From a virus: a stretch of DNA of 46,155 nucleotides. This document shows, one piece after another, positions 8,251 through 17,119 of the stretch (positions are counted from its first letter, which is position 1; the number at the start of each line of letters is the position of its first letter). The stretch covers positions 1-46,155 of the IMG/VR virus record IMGVR_UViG_3300009502_000082, one strand, 5' to 3'. Both the position numbers and the translations under genes were made by a program. The notes beneath the pieces were generated by a model that was not told where the DNA came from, did not search any database, and was given only the letters and a program-made list of their open reading frames with translations.

Positions 8251-11200
8251 TGATACAGTTACAGAAAAAAGATTACTTTGATGTTACTGGTGGGATGAAC
8301 TCACAAGACTCATTAGTTAACTATGCTGATAATGAGTTCTTTTTACTAGAAAATATGATACGTAGTCGTGAGTCTACCCTTAAAACTAGAAAAGGTAGAC
8401 AACGTTATGCTAAGCCAGTATCAACATCAGCTATAAAAGAGTTTGATAGATATGTTACTGAAGCTAAATCTGAATTAGTTATGTCTACAGATGGTAGATA
8501 CTATAGAAGTAATAATACTTGTGGAGTAGTTACAGCTTTAAAGTTAGAAGCACAGCTTACTAACATATCTTCATATGACCCAGTAACACATACAGCAGAT
8601 TTAACACTAAACGCAGGGCATCACTTTTTAGTTGATGATGAAGTATATGTAACTATAGGCGGTTCAAGTTATGTTTGGTTAGTAACAAATGTATCTGGTA
8701 CTACAGTTACTGTACAAGGAATAGTGCTTCCTGGAGCGATGACATTTCCTTATACATGTTATGGTGGAAGAACTTCTAATCTATTAGTAGTAGAAGATGC
8801 TATAAACTTTAGAACAGATGACATGATAATTCTACAGGGGTATAAAAGACACTTTAGAATACTGTCTATTACTTTAAATTCAGGTGAAGATTACTTAACC
8901 TTAGATGAAAGTATTAGTTGGGTTGATAGTAGTACTTCTCCATTAGTTTTAGTAAGTGAGAGATGGGAACAATTCTCATATTGCGATAGAGAATTAAATA
9001 GTAATGTACTAGCAACTTCAATAAATGTAAGCACAGATAAAATTAATATACCAATAACAACTTCTTTAGCAAATGGCTGGGGAATATGGCTAGTAGACAC
9101 AGGTACTGGATTACCTTACCCATTACTTGAGTCAATAAAATATTTTATAGTAGGGTACAACAGTGGTACAGGGGACTTTCAGATTTCAGAAACCGAAGGC
9201 GGAGCCCCTGTTGATATAGTTAGCTTACCGTTAGTACCGTTAGTTTTTACAGACATGCAAGTAGAAAGCGCGTATGACATACCAGTAAGTTTAATTGCAG
9301 ACGCTACTATTACAGAACCAGATGTATGCTCTACTATGCTACGTGGAAGTTTATTTATGGTTGATGGCGAGAATGAACCACTAGTATATGATGGAACTGA
9401 AATAAGTAGAATGGGATTTCATGAAGTTCCTGATACTATTACTTGTGAAGACTTTTCTTCTATGGAATTTTCTCAAGTAGATTTGGTAACAGGAAGTGTT
9501 ACACCAGGAGCACACAAGTATTTAATTACATATGCTAGATATGATAATAATAACGAGTTAGTAGAGAGTGGTATTACTCAGTATAGATATGGTACTGTTT
9601 GTGTTATAGCTAAAAATACTACAGCAGGAGCTGGAACTTTTACTATAGGAGAAACAGTAACATCGGGTACAGTAACAGGAACATTATTTAGAATAGTAGG
9701 AACTACCTACTATCTTACAAATGTATCTGGATTATTTTCTGCTGGTGATACTATAACTGGGGATAGTTCATCTGCAACTAGAGTGCTATCTGCTGCTGCT
9801 GGAGATACTACTATTAATGGTAACATAGTAATACCCGTTCCAGTAATAGCATACAAGAAAAATAATGAATTACTATATAATGTAGACAAATGTAAAGTAG
9901 TAGTATATAAAACAGAAACAGATGGAACTAATTTTTATAGGGCTTTAGAAGTTCCTATGAATACATTAGGTAACTTTCAAATAAAGTCTATAACTAAATC
10001 TGGTAGTGACCAGATAATAGAATTACTAGGTAGTCCAGACATAAGTAAATTAATTGCAGACGCAGTACTTGGAGATTATATATTAGTTAAGGGGCTTAAG
10101 ACAGTAGCCAATAATGGCATATTTAGGATGACAGCAAAAGATAATACACTTAAAACTATTACTGTAGTAAATGCTTCTGTTGCAAATCAGGTTGCATTAG
10201 CAGGTAATAGCTCTCTAGGTTATGTAGACGTATGTATAAGAGATAACATAGCTGATGCTGAACTAATACTTAATGATGTACTATACTGTAATAAGAATAT
10301 AGTACCAGAAACACAAGCTCCTGTAATAGCACAACAACTTACAGTATGGGATAATAGATGTATGATGGCGATAGGTAAATCTTATCAAGAAGCGTATATC
10401 TCTATGGACTTCCCATATAGCAGTATATTAGTAAAGGATACTTTTACTATCAACTGTGGAAGTACTATAGAAGTGTATGAGTTTGCTTTGGCTAATGAAA
10501 CTACAGTAGCTGGAGCTACTAGAATAGATTTAACTAATGTTACAGATATGACTACTCTACTTAGAGCAATGTGTGAAGCTATAAACTCTAAGATAGATGG
10601 TAAATGTTATGCATACTACGAAAGAGTTAACGGAGCTGGAGCGTTTGTACTTAGAGAAAGACAACGTAATATAGGTATACTTAAGATAAAGTTTAACTTT
10701 AGTGCATCTACTCCACCACATACGGCAGACGTAGTTAAGATAAGAATAAATGCAGAATACTTTACAGCTAATAATAGTTATAAAGACTTTTATATAAGTT
10801 CATTTGGTAGCAGAATATGGTTCTCAAAAGCTGGTGAAGGGCAAGCGTTTGTTGGTACGTTTGGAAACGTTGCTACTGAAAGTATATTCTGGAATGACGT
10901 ATATCCTGATAATGGCGAAATGATTGTAGGGATAAATCCACAACCATATATGCTAATAATATTAAAAGAAGGTAGTTGTTATAAAATGGCAGCAGCAGGT
11001 ACGGATGCTTACTCAGTAGAACTAATAGACAACAATGTTGGGTGTGTTGCACCTAAGTCTATTACTTGTATAAGTGAGCAAGTATTATTCTTAAGTAAAT
11101 TTGGTCTAGTGGGGACAGATGGATTTAAGATTAACTGGGTTGGTAATAAGTTAAAAAGAGAATGGAAGAATATGAACTTTGCAGCAGTATATAAAGCATG

Positions 11201-11870
11201 CTGCACTAATATAGCTAAAGTAAATCAGTACTGGATATCTGTACCATACAACATTAATGGTGTTGTAGCTACAGAAAATAATGTTACTTTTGTACTTGAC
11301 TATGAAAAGAATGCGTGGTATAAATTAATCAACACACCAATATCTACTTATGTTAAATTAGATGAATCCTATTATACAGGTATACTTGGCGATACACAGT
11401 ATATGAGTAGTAGTAATGGAATAACATATACTATGAGAGAGTTAGATGAAGCTTCAGATTATAGAGATGACAATATTCCTATAGAGTCAACTATTATAAC
11501 TAAGTGGTATGATGGTGATGATAAAACTGCTAGAAAAATGTTTGATAATTTAATATTAAACGTATATACTACAGATGCTGATAGTAATATAGCACTAAGT
11601 TATGCATATGACTTTGATGATGGATTTGAACTAATGGCTAATATACAGGGGGCAAAGGGTTTATATGGACATTTTAGTTGGGGGCATGCTGTTTACGGCG
11701 GTGCTCCAGTATTTAATTCGATTAAGCAGCCACTGAGTCCAGAGAAATGTTTTGTTGCTAGATTTAAGATGTACTCTAATGAACTAGATAAATGTTTAGA
11801 GATACAAGGATTGTCGCTAGAATATAAGATGTTGAATACTAAAGCACTAGCACAGACGGATAACTTATAA
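8250..11870 (+). CDS. Tail nozzle / hub protein
   Basis: A 1206-residue protein starting at GTG in a one-base overlap with the adaptor stop. The N-terminus (DVTGGMNSQDSLVNYADNEF, then LENMIRSRESTLKTRKGRQR) is the recurrent opening of podovirus nozzle proteins of the P22 gp10/T7 gp12 type, which close the tail tube. The rest is almost entirely beta strands, compatible with a propeller plus insertion domains. Two inserts stand out: residues about 456-517 with GETVTSG and GDTITGDSSSA repeats, and about 608-645 with GDYILVKGLKTVANNGIFRM. It is longer than the 794-residue T7 protein, largely through these inserts. It is followed by a TAATG overlap. Confidence 0.75.
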   Translation: MIQLQKKDYFDVTGGMNSQDSLVNYADNEFFLLENMIRSRESTLKTRKGRQRYAKPVSTSAIKEFDRYVTEAKSELVMSTDGRYYRSNNTCGVVTALKLEAQLTNISSYDPVTHTADLTLNAGHHFLVDDEVYVTIGGSSYVWLVTNVSGTTVTVQGIVLPGAMTFPYTCYGGRTSNLLVVEDAINFRTDDMIILQGYKRHFRILSITLNSGEDYLTLDESISWVDSSTSPLVLVSERWEQFSYCDRELNSNVLATSINVSTDKINIPITTSLANGWGIWLVDTGTGLPYPLLESIKYFIVGYNSGTGDFQISETEGGAPVDIVSLPLVPLVFTDMQVESAYDIPVSLIADATITEPDVCSTMLRGSLFMVDGENEPLVYDGTEISRMGFHEVPDTITCEDFSSMEFSQVDLVTGSVTPGAHKYLITYARYDNNNELVESGITQYRYGTVCVIAKNTTAGAGTFTIGETVTSGTVTGTLFRIVGTTYYLTNVSGLFSAGDTITGDSSSATRVLSAAAGDTTINGNIVIPVPVIAYKKNNELLYNVDKCKVVVYKTETDGTNFYRALEVPMNTLGNFQIKSITKSGSDQIIELLGSPDISKLIADAVLGDYILVKGLKTVANNGIFRMTAKDNTLKTITVVNASVANQVALAGNSSLGYVDVCIRDNIADAELILNDVLYCNKNIVPETQAPVIAQQLTVWDNRCMMAIGKSYQEAYISMDFPYSSILVKDTFTINCGSTIEVYEFALANETTVAGATRIDLTNVTDMTTLLRAMCEAINSKIDGKCYAYYERVNGAGAFVLRERQRNIGILKIKFNFSASTPPHTADVVKIRINAEYFTANNSYKDFYISSFGSRIWFSKAGEGQAFVGTFGNVATESIFWNDVYPDNGEMIVGINPQPYMLIILKEGSCYKMAAAGTDAYSVELIDNNVGCVAPKSITCISEQVLFLSKFGLVGTDGFKINWVGNKLKREWKNMNFAAVYKACCTNIAKVNQYWISVPYNINGVVATENNVTFVLDYEKNAWYKLINTPISTYVKLDESYYTGILGDTQYMSSSNGITYTMRELDEASDYRDDNIPIESTIITKWYDGDDKTARKMFDNLILNVYTTDADSNIALSYAYDFDDGFELMANIQGAKGLYGHFSWGHAVYGGAPVFNSIKQPLSPEKCFVARFKMYSNELDKCLEIQGLSLEYKMLNTKALAQTDNL

Positions 11871-12424
11871 TGAAAGTAAAATCATTTAATAAATTAAGTT
11901 ATGATAATAAACTATCAGTAGAGAAAAACATATCTGATATTATAGAGAAGGTTAATACTTCTATGACGCAGGTAAATGATAACTTAAAAGCTATTAACTT
12001 TACAGATAATTTTAAAGGATATTTAAGAGTAGGGGCTGTAATAACTAATATGGAAGAGTTTAGTGTAGCTCATAATATAGGAGAGACACCAACATATTTT
12101 AGTTTTTATGGAGAGAATAGAGTAGAAAGATTTGAGGTAGTAAGTAAAACAAATAGTAGAGCAGTAATTAAACCTTACTATAAATCTACGTTCCTAACTG
12201 CAGTTGGTACGGCTACTAATAGTATATATGTAGCTAACCCTTATTTATTTATACTTAATGATATAATTAATATAGGAAACGTTGCAACTCATCAAGGAAG
12301 AAAAGTAACAGCAATAGACTTAGTAACAAGAAAGATAACTGTAGATGGCTCTATAGCAGCTACAGCATTACAGTTTGATACAGTATCACTAGCAAGTGAT
12401 AAAGTAAATATATTTATAGCATAG
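11870..12424 (+). CDS. Tail-associated protein of unknown function
   Basis: A 184-residue protein coupled to the nozzle gene by a TAATG overlap. The first 45 residues are helical (KNISDIIEKVNTSMTQVNDN), like an N-terminal coiled coil that could trimerise or dock on the tail. The remainder is beta-rich; residues about 120-165 (YLFILNDIINIGNVATHQGR) resemble the beta insert found in the two preceding genes. Position suggests a small tail or needle component. No family was recognised. Confidence 0.5.
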   Translation: MKVKSFNKLSYDNKLSVEKNISDIIEKVNTSMTQVNDNLKAINFTDNFKGYLRVGAVITNMEEFSVAHNIGETPTYFSFYGENRVERFEVVSKTNSRAVIKPYYKSTFLTAVGTATNSIYVANPYLFILNDIINIGNVATHQGRKVTAIDLVTRKITVDGSIAATALQFDTVSLASDKVNIFIA

Positions 12425-12434
12425 GAGAAAAAAG

Positions 12435-12791
12435 ATGATTGAAAATTTGAGCCAAGAACAAAAAGACAAACTATTAGAGAAGCTATTAAAGAAGAATAAC
12501 ATGGCTCATCTAATACATGGAAAAGAAGAACCTAAGACAGACGAAGGGGTAGAAGAAACTACTACGGAAAGTAAACCTGTTGAGAAGAATGCCCATAAGG
12601 CTGCTATTAAAAAGATTAGAGAAGCATTAAGTAGTCTTCCAGATGAAGAAGAAACTAATGAAGAAACTACAGATGAAGAAACAACTGGTGAAGAACCAAT
12701 GTCTATGACTTCTGAAGATACTATGAAAAAGATGAAAGAGAAAGTTGCTACTGATGTTGCAGTTAAAAACTTAAAGAAGAAAGGTATATAA
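12435..12791 (+). CDS. Acidic low-complexity protein, unknown
   Basis: A 118-residue protein with AGGAG before the ATG. Residues about 35-95 are dominated by Glu, Thr and Asp (ETNEETTDEETTGEEP), and both ends are lysine-rich helices. It looks disordered and may be a minor virion or assembly protein, judging only by its place among internal-virion genes. Not recognised. Confidence 0.5.
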   Translation: MIENLSQEQKDKLLEKLLKKNNMAHLIHGKEEPKTDEGVEETTTESKPVEKNAHKAAIKKIREALSSLPDEEETNEETTDEETTGEEPMSMTSEDTMKKMKEKVATDVAVKNLKKKGI

Positions 12792-12793
12792 CA

Positions 12794-13210
12794 ATGGCAA
12801 AAGACTATAAAGTAAAAGAGTTAACACCAAAGAATGATGGTATTGGAGATAGAATAAAAGAAATGCTAATGGCTCAAGTTGGACAAAATGCTGGCACACA
12901 AGTAGCAAATGGGTTAACCACAAAGTCTTTTCCTGATATTCAGCCAGGACAAATGATGGATAATGCTCCAGGAGTATCAGCAGGAATAGTTTCTAATGGT
13001 GGAAGTTATACAGACACTCCAGCATTTATGGATTATATTCATAATAAAGCTCAGGGGAATATTCCTACTAGCTCAGGCTCTTTATATAATAAAGGAGAGA
13101 ATGGAGTTCCTGTAAAGGCTAATGATTATTATACTAGAGATAATGGTGATACTATAATGGATTCTTTAAGGAAGATAGTACAGGCATACAAAGATGAGAG
13201 GAATAGATAA
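12794..13210 (+). CDS. Hypothetical virion-region protein
   Basis: A 138-residue protein, Gly/Asn/Ser-rich in the middle, with a short helical start (IGDRIKEMLMAQVGQNAG) and a helical end (TIMDSLRKIVQAYKDERNR). It has the composition of small ejection-associated proteins, but no known domain is visible. AAAGG lies upstream of its ATG. It almost abuts the next gene once that gene's start is corrected to 13212. Confidence 0.55.
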   Translation: MAKDYKVKELTPKNDGIGDRIKEMLMAQVGQNAGTQVANGLTTKSFPDIQPGQMMDNAPGVSAGIVSNGGSYTDTPAFMDYIHNKAQGNIPTSSGSLYNKGENGVPVKANDYYTRDNGDTIMDSLRKIVQAYKDERNR

Positions 13211-13211
13211 C

Positions 13212-14489
13212 ATGGCTTATGCATGGATGTTCAATAGTAACACAGGGCAGCAAGAGTTTGGACAACCAAACTCTGATGATACTACTCAGCAAGATAGACA
13301 ACGTAGAAACAACAATAGAGTATCAGGTAATGCAGGTACTGGAAGCATGTTTACTGCAACTCCAGGAGGAGTACAGCGTGCTTATGCTCCATCTACATAC
13401 TCACAGGACAACTCTCCTACAGTAGGAAGTGGTAGACAGGCTGCTATGAACTATAACGAAAGTAATAACTATGGTGCACTACAAACTATTTCTACTGGTA
13501 ATCAGACTATAGATGACAGAGTACGTGCTATGTCAAATAAGTTAGCAAATACAAGCACAGAAATACCAACATATGTTCCTAAACTTTCAGAAGCAGATTT
13601 CGATAAATATGCAACAGGGGACTTTAATGCAGACGAGCTTAATAAAACTTTGTTTGATAAAGCAAAAGTTGCTGCTACAGATTTTTCTAATACTGCACTT
13701 GGTACTTCAGTTGCTGATTTAGGTGCTGAACAAGAAAACTTAGCGGCACAACAAGCAGCTTATAATGCACTTAGAGTACCTTCTCAATCAACAGAAGGTA
13801 TAGAATATATGACTCCTAAAGAGAAACAAGGACTACAGATGGCAATAGCTAGAATGAGAGACACAGGACTTGCAGGAGTTGCTAATACAGCTAATGCTGG
13901 ATTAGGTAATCTTTCAACAGATGTTAGTGATGCTAATACTAAACTTACTGGGTTACAAGATACACTAAGTAAACTAACAGCAGATAACGGGTATGGTGGA
14001 GATGAGATAAAAGCTTATGATACTAGTCTACAAGATATTATGCCTGATTATAATACACTTAGAAATGCAGGGGACGAAATGTTCCATCAAGGGATAACTG
14101 GTGAAGAAGCAGTAAAAGGTAGACAGAGTATATATGATGTTATAAATAAACAAGAGGGTGGGTTAGATGCACTTAAAGCTGCATTTGCTCAGAACTGGCA
14201 ACAGCAGAAAGACTTTGGTGACAGCGGATTAAATGCATCAAATATTAATGATGTAGTAAATAGAATATTTGGAAATACAGACACTGGTGGAGCTAGTGCA
14301 TTATTTTGGGGCAACGACAGAAATAAATTAAAAGCAGCAATGATAGCTTCTGGTAATCAACAATTAGCAAGTAACAATATTTTAGCTGGCGGAAGTGGTG
14401 ATTATGGTTCTCTCTCTGCAATGGATGCTGCACTTGCGTCACTTGCTAATCAGTATAGAGGAAAGATAAGAAGTAATTATATAGCATAG
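13212..14489 (+). CDS. Internal-virion candidate protein (Gln/Asn-rich)
   Basis: A 425-residue protein. An upstream in-frame ATG at 13194 exists, but the ATG at 13212 has AGAGG about ten bases before it and gives MAYAWMF, similar to other starts here, so I prefer 13212. The first 110 residues are Gln/Asn/Ser/Gly-rich and probably disordered. The rest is Ala-rich helix with many Gln (EQENLAAQQAAYNALR, LTGLQDTLSKLTA). This fits a protein packed inside the head and ejected with DNA. There is no enzymatic motif. It is first in a run of similar genes up to 21316. Confidence 0.55.
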   Translation: MAYAWMFNSNTGQQEFGQPNSDDTTQQDRQRRNNNRVSGNAGTGSMFTATPGGVQRAYAPSTYSQDNSPTVGSGRQAAMNYNESNNYGALQTISTGNQTIDDRVRAMSNKLANTSTEIPTYVPKLSEADFDKYATGDFNADELNKTLFDKAKVAATDFSNTALGTSVADLGAEQENLAAQQAAYNALRVPSQSTEGIEYMTPKEKQGLQMAIARMRDTGLAGVANTANAGLGNLSTDVSDANTKLTGLQDTLSKLTADNGYGGDEIKAYDTSLQDIMPDYNTLRNAGDEMFHQGITGEEAVKGRQSIYDVINKQEGGLDALKAAFAQNWQQQKDFGDSGLNASNINDVVNRIFGNTDTGGASALFWGNDRNKLKAAMIASGNQQLASNNILAGGSGDYGSLSAMDAALASLANQYRGKIRSNYIA

Positions 14490-14498
14490 GAGAAGAAG

Positions 14499-15221
14499 AT
14501 GGCAATAAATTATAGCACAGGTAATCCAAGTAACACTATGGCAATGGCTATGCAGGGACTAAAAGATTACTATGCAAAGTTAGATGACCCTAATAGACAG
14601 AGAAATGAAATACTAAAAGGATATAATAATACACTTGGTTCTGCTTCTAGTGCTCAGAATACATCTAATAGAACTGGGGCTAGAACTGGATTACTAAGAG
14701 CTTCTGCAACACCAGGTGGATTTAGAGATAACTCGTTTGGCTTAAATGAAGCAAACGATGCTAGTCAGCAAGGTAAGCTACAAGTACAACAAGATAATTT
14801 AACTAATAAAATGAAAGCTATAGCATTAGCTAGTCAGGTTGGTAATCAAGTACAGGGTGAAAACTTAGATACTGGTGCGTATAACGAGAGTAGAAGAGAG
14901 AATGCTACACAACCTTTACTAGCATATCAAGCATACCAACAACAACTACAGGATATGTCTCGTAAGTTAGCTGAACAGAAAGGGTTACTAGACTTAGATA
15001 ATAGCTTCCAGCCTAGTGGTTGGGATAGATTTGGTAGTATAGCATTAGGTGGGGCTGGACAAATAGGTGGAGCTGCATTAGGAAACATGTTTAATAACTC
15101 ATCAAGTTCAGTGGATTCATCACCACAGTATGACTCAAGCATGAATATAGAGAACAGTGATTTTAATTCTTGGTTTAATAATAACTTACGTAAACCAAAG
15201 ACATATGCTCTACCATATTAA
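14499..15221 (+). CDS. Internal-virion candidate, paralog A
   Basis: A 240-residue protein with a strong AGGAG. It begins MAINYSTGNPSNTMAMAMQG and has LKDYYAKLDDPN, closely matching the next gene's opening (MAIN, GNP, MA, L, YY). The middle is Gln/Asn/Ala helix; near residues 165-195 a Gly/Ala-rich hydrophobic stretch follows SGWDRFGS. The shared N-terminal code and late hydrophobic segment suggest duplicated ejection or membrane-interacting proteins. Function not recognised. Confidence 0.55.
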   Translation: MAINYSTGNPSNTMAMAMQGLKDYYAKLDDPNRQRNEILKGYNNTLGSASSAQNTSNRTGARTGLLRASATPGGFRDNSFGLNEANDASQQGKLQVQQDNLTNKMKAIALASQVGNQVQGENLDTGAYNESRRENATQPLLAYQAYQQQLQDMSRKLAEQKGLLDLDNSFQPSGWDRFGSIALGGAGQIGGAALGNMFNNSSSSVDSSPQYDSSMNIENSDFNSWFNNNLRKPKTYALPY

Positions 15222-15233
15222 AGGAGAAAGATA

Positions 15234-15860
15234 ATGGCAATTAATTTAGGTTATGGTAACCCAAAAGATGTTTATGATATGGCAACTAATAAACTTAGGC
15301 AGTATTATCAAGCATCAAATAATCCAAGTTTATATGGATTACAAGATACTGCAACTACAGATGCTATAAACAATGCTGGGGCAGCAAAACTTGCAACTGC
15401 TTATAACAGCATGCCTAGAAATGGACAGATAGGTAGTGCTGGCAATCGCTTGACAACGAATACATTATCTGGTATAATGGCTCCAGTTGCTAGTACCTAT
15501 ACAGACTTAGCTACTAAACAGAATGCTGAGCAAATGGGTAATGTAGAAAATTATACTAAAGGTGCACTAGGATTAAATCAAGATGTATACCAGGCAAATA
15601 GAGGAAACCAGGATTTAGATGACAGAATAAAACAGTTTACATATGATATGGCACAGAAACAGAAGAACAGAGAATGGCAGAATGCTCTAGCTGATAAAGC
15701 ATATGCTGACCAGAAAGAGTTAATGACTTATAAAAATAAACTTAATAGTGGTTGGGGATTTTGGGGTAGCTTACTTGGTGGGCTAGGAAAACTTGGAGCT
15801 GGATTAGTAACAGGGCCAGCAGGAGTAGCAGCAGAAACAGCAGCTACTTCAGTTCTATAA
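15234..15860 (+). CDS. Internal-virion candidate, paralog B
   Basis: A 208-residue protein with AAGGAG before the ATG. It begins MAINLGYGNPKDVYDMATNK and LRQYYQASNNP, matching the previous gene. A helical middle (KQFTYDMAQKQKNREWQNAL) is followed by SGWGFWGSLLGGLGKLGAGL near the C-terminus, a Gly-rich hydrophobic segment that could contact membrane. It probably arose by tandem duplication with paralog A. A fully consensus promoter-like sequence lies inside it at 15450-15478. Confidence 0.55.
   Translation: MAINLGYGNPKDVYDMATNKLRQYYQASNNPSLYGLQDTATTDAINNAGAAKLATAYNSMPRNGQIGSAGNRLTTNTLSGIMAPVASTYTDLATKQNAEQMGNVENYTKGALGLNQDVYQANRGNQDLDDRIKQFTYDMAQKQKNREWQNALADKAYADQKELMTYKNKLNSGWGFWGSLLGGLGKLGAGLVTGPAGVAAETAATSVL
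15450..15478 (+). promoter_or_regulatory. Consensus sigma70/sigmaA-type promoter sequence inside a gene
   Basis: TTGACA (15450-15455), exactly 17 bases, then TATAAT (15473-15478), with TGG directly before the -10 (extended -10). All twelve consensus bases match. If active it would start near 15485 and drive the last ejection genes. It lies within coding sequence, so chance in AT-rich DNA remains possible. Confidence 0.4.
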
Positions 15861-15874
15861 AAGGAGATAATATA

Positions 15875-17110
15875 ATGGCAACTAGAAGTTATCAAATAGG
15901 TGATGCATTACGTAATTTAATTAATAATGCTGCTAGTAACTATGGTAATAGAGAGGCTCAAAAGGATATACGAATGGCAGGAGCCACTGACCCATTAGCA
16001 GACTACCTTAATGAGTCACTTAAAGGTGGAACAGGTGCCATACAAAATATGGCTAATCTTCCTGCTGGATTATTTGGTAGTGGAGAAGTTAATTTAGAGG
16101 CTCCTCAATTAGATAGAGGGGGTGATATATTTAAAAGACTTGCTTCTCAAAATCCAGAAGCACAGAATCCAGTAGCTTTACAAGGGCAACAACCTAGACA
16201 AGCAGATGTTCCACAAGTTAATGGAATATCTGATAGTGATTTATCAGCATTACTTGGTGGAATAAATTATACTCCAGCAGGGGGTTTAAATACGCCAAAT
16301 AAAGAAGAAGTAAAACTATCAAATATAGTTAATGGTGCTCCTAATACTTCTTCAACAGTAACAAATCTCATGAAAGGAAATGGTAACCCAGTAGGATTAA
16401 ATTTTAAAACTAAACCAGATACTTCTATAAATCCTTATGATGTACCAAAACCAGTAAGAGGAGAGATAAGCACTCCTGGATATACTATAGGAGCATTACT
16501 AGGTGTATTAGGTAATGCAGCAGCTCATGGATTAGATAAGAATACAAATAATAGTTTTGACCCAATGCAGTATTATGATTGGATGAGTAAACAGAAAGAC
16601 CAAGATTATCAAGATGCTTTACGTAATATGGGCATTGATATTGAGAAAGGTAAATGGAATACTACTAGAGGCGATACAGCTTGGGAAAAGATGTTTAAAG
16701 AAAATCAACTTAGAATTCAAGCTAAAGAAGCTGAAGATAAAGGTTGGTATTATCATAATACTAACAAGACTGGAGAAGATTGGTTGGGCAAACTTGCAGC
16801 AGGAGCAGCTATAAAGAAAGGAGTTAAACAAGACGATATAAATGAAATAAATAATTGGGCTGACTTAAACTTTGCTAAAGAAAAAGGGCTATCTATACAA
16901 AGAGTAAAAGACATAGCAACTTTAGGGCAAGCAAATAAACTACCAGATAAAGAAAGTCAAAGTTTATATGAAGACTTAAGTAGATTAAGAGCTAATGGAG
17001 TTGTTGATTATATAAGAAGAAGTAATATAGGTGTTACTAATGATTCAAGTGCACTCGCCAGTATGTTAGGTTATGATAATCTAGGAATTACAGGAAAGAA
17101 ACCAGAGTAG
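15875..17110 (+). CDS. Internal-virion candidate protein
   Basis: A 411-residue protein with AAGGAG upstream. The N-terminus (LINNAASNYGNREAQKDI) is helical. Residues 60-200 are Pro/Asn/Gly-rich and probably flexible. A Gly/Ala hydrophobic stretch GYTIGALLGVLGNAAAHGL lies near 210, and the C-terminal 170 residues are charged helix (EKGLSIQRVKDIATLGQ). It lies between the paralog pair and the giant ejection protein, so a role in DNA ejection is inferred from place. No domain was recognised. Confidence 0.55.
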   Translation: MATRSYQIGDALRNLINNAASNYGNREAQKDIRMAGATDPLADYLNESLKGGTGAIQNMANLPAGLFGSGEVNLEAPQLDRGGDIFKRLASQNPEAQNPVALQGQQPRQADVPQVNGISDSDLSALLGGINYTPAGGLNTPNKEEVKLSNIVNGAPNTSSTVTNLMKGNGNPVGLNFKTKPDTSINPYDVPKPVRGEISTPGYTIGALLGVLGNAAAHGLDKNTNNSFDPMQYYDWMSKQKDQDYQDALRNMGIDIEKGKWNTTRGDTAWEKMFKENQLRIQAKEAEDKGWYYHNTNKTGEDWLGKLAAGAAIKKGVKQDDINEINNWADLNFAKEKGLSIQRVKDIATLGQANKLPDKESQSLYEDLSRLRANGVVDYIRRSNIGVTNDSSALASMLGYDNLGITGKKPE

Positions 17111-17119
17111 GTAATATTA

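Noticed and set aside
11296-11324. TTGACT-17-TATAAA promoter-like match inside the nozzle gene
   Set aside because: Ten of twelve bases match, but it lies in the middle of a long coding region with no gene start nearby; such matches are expected in AT-rich DNA.
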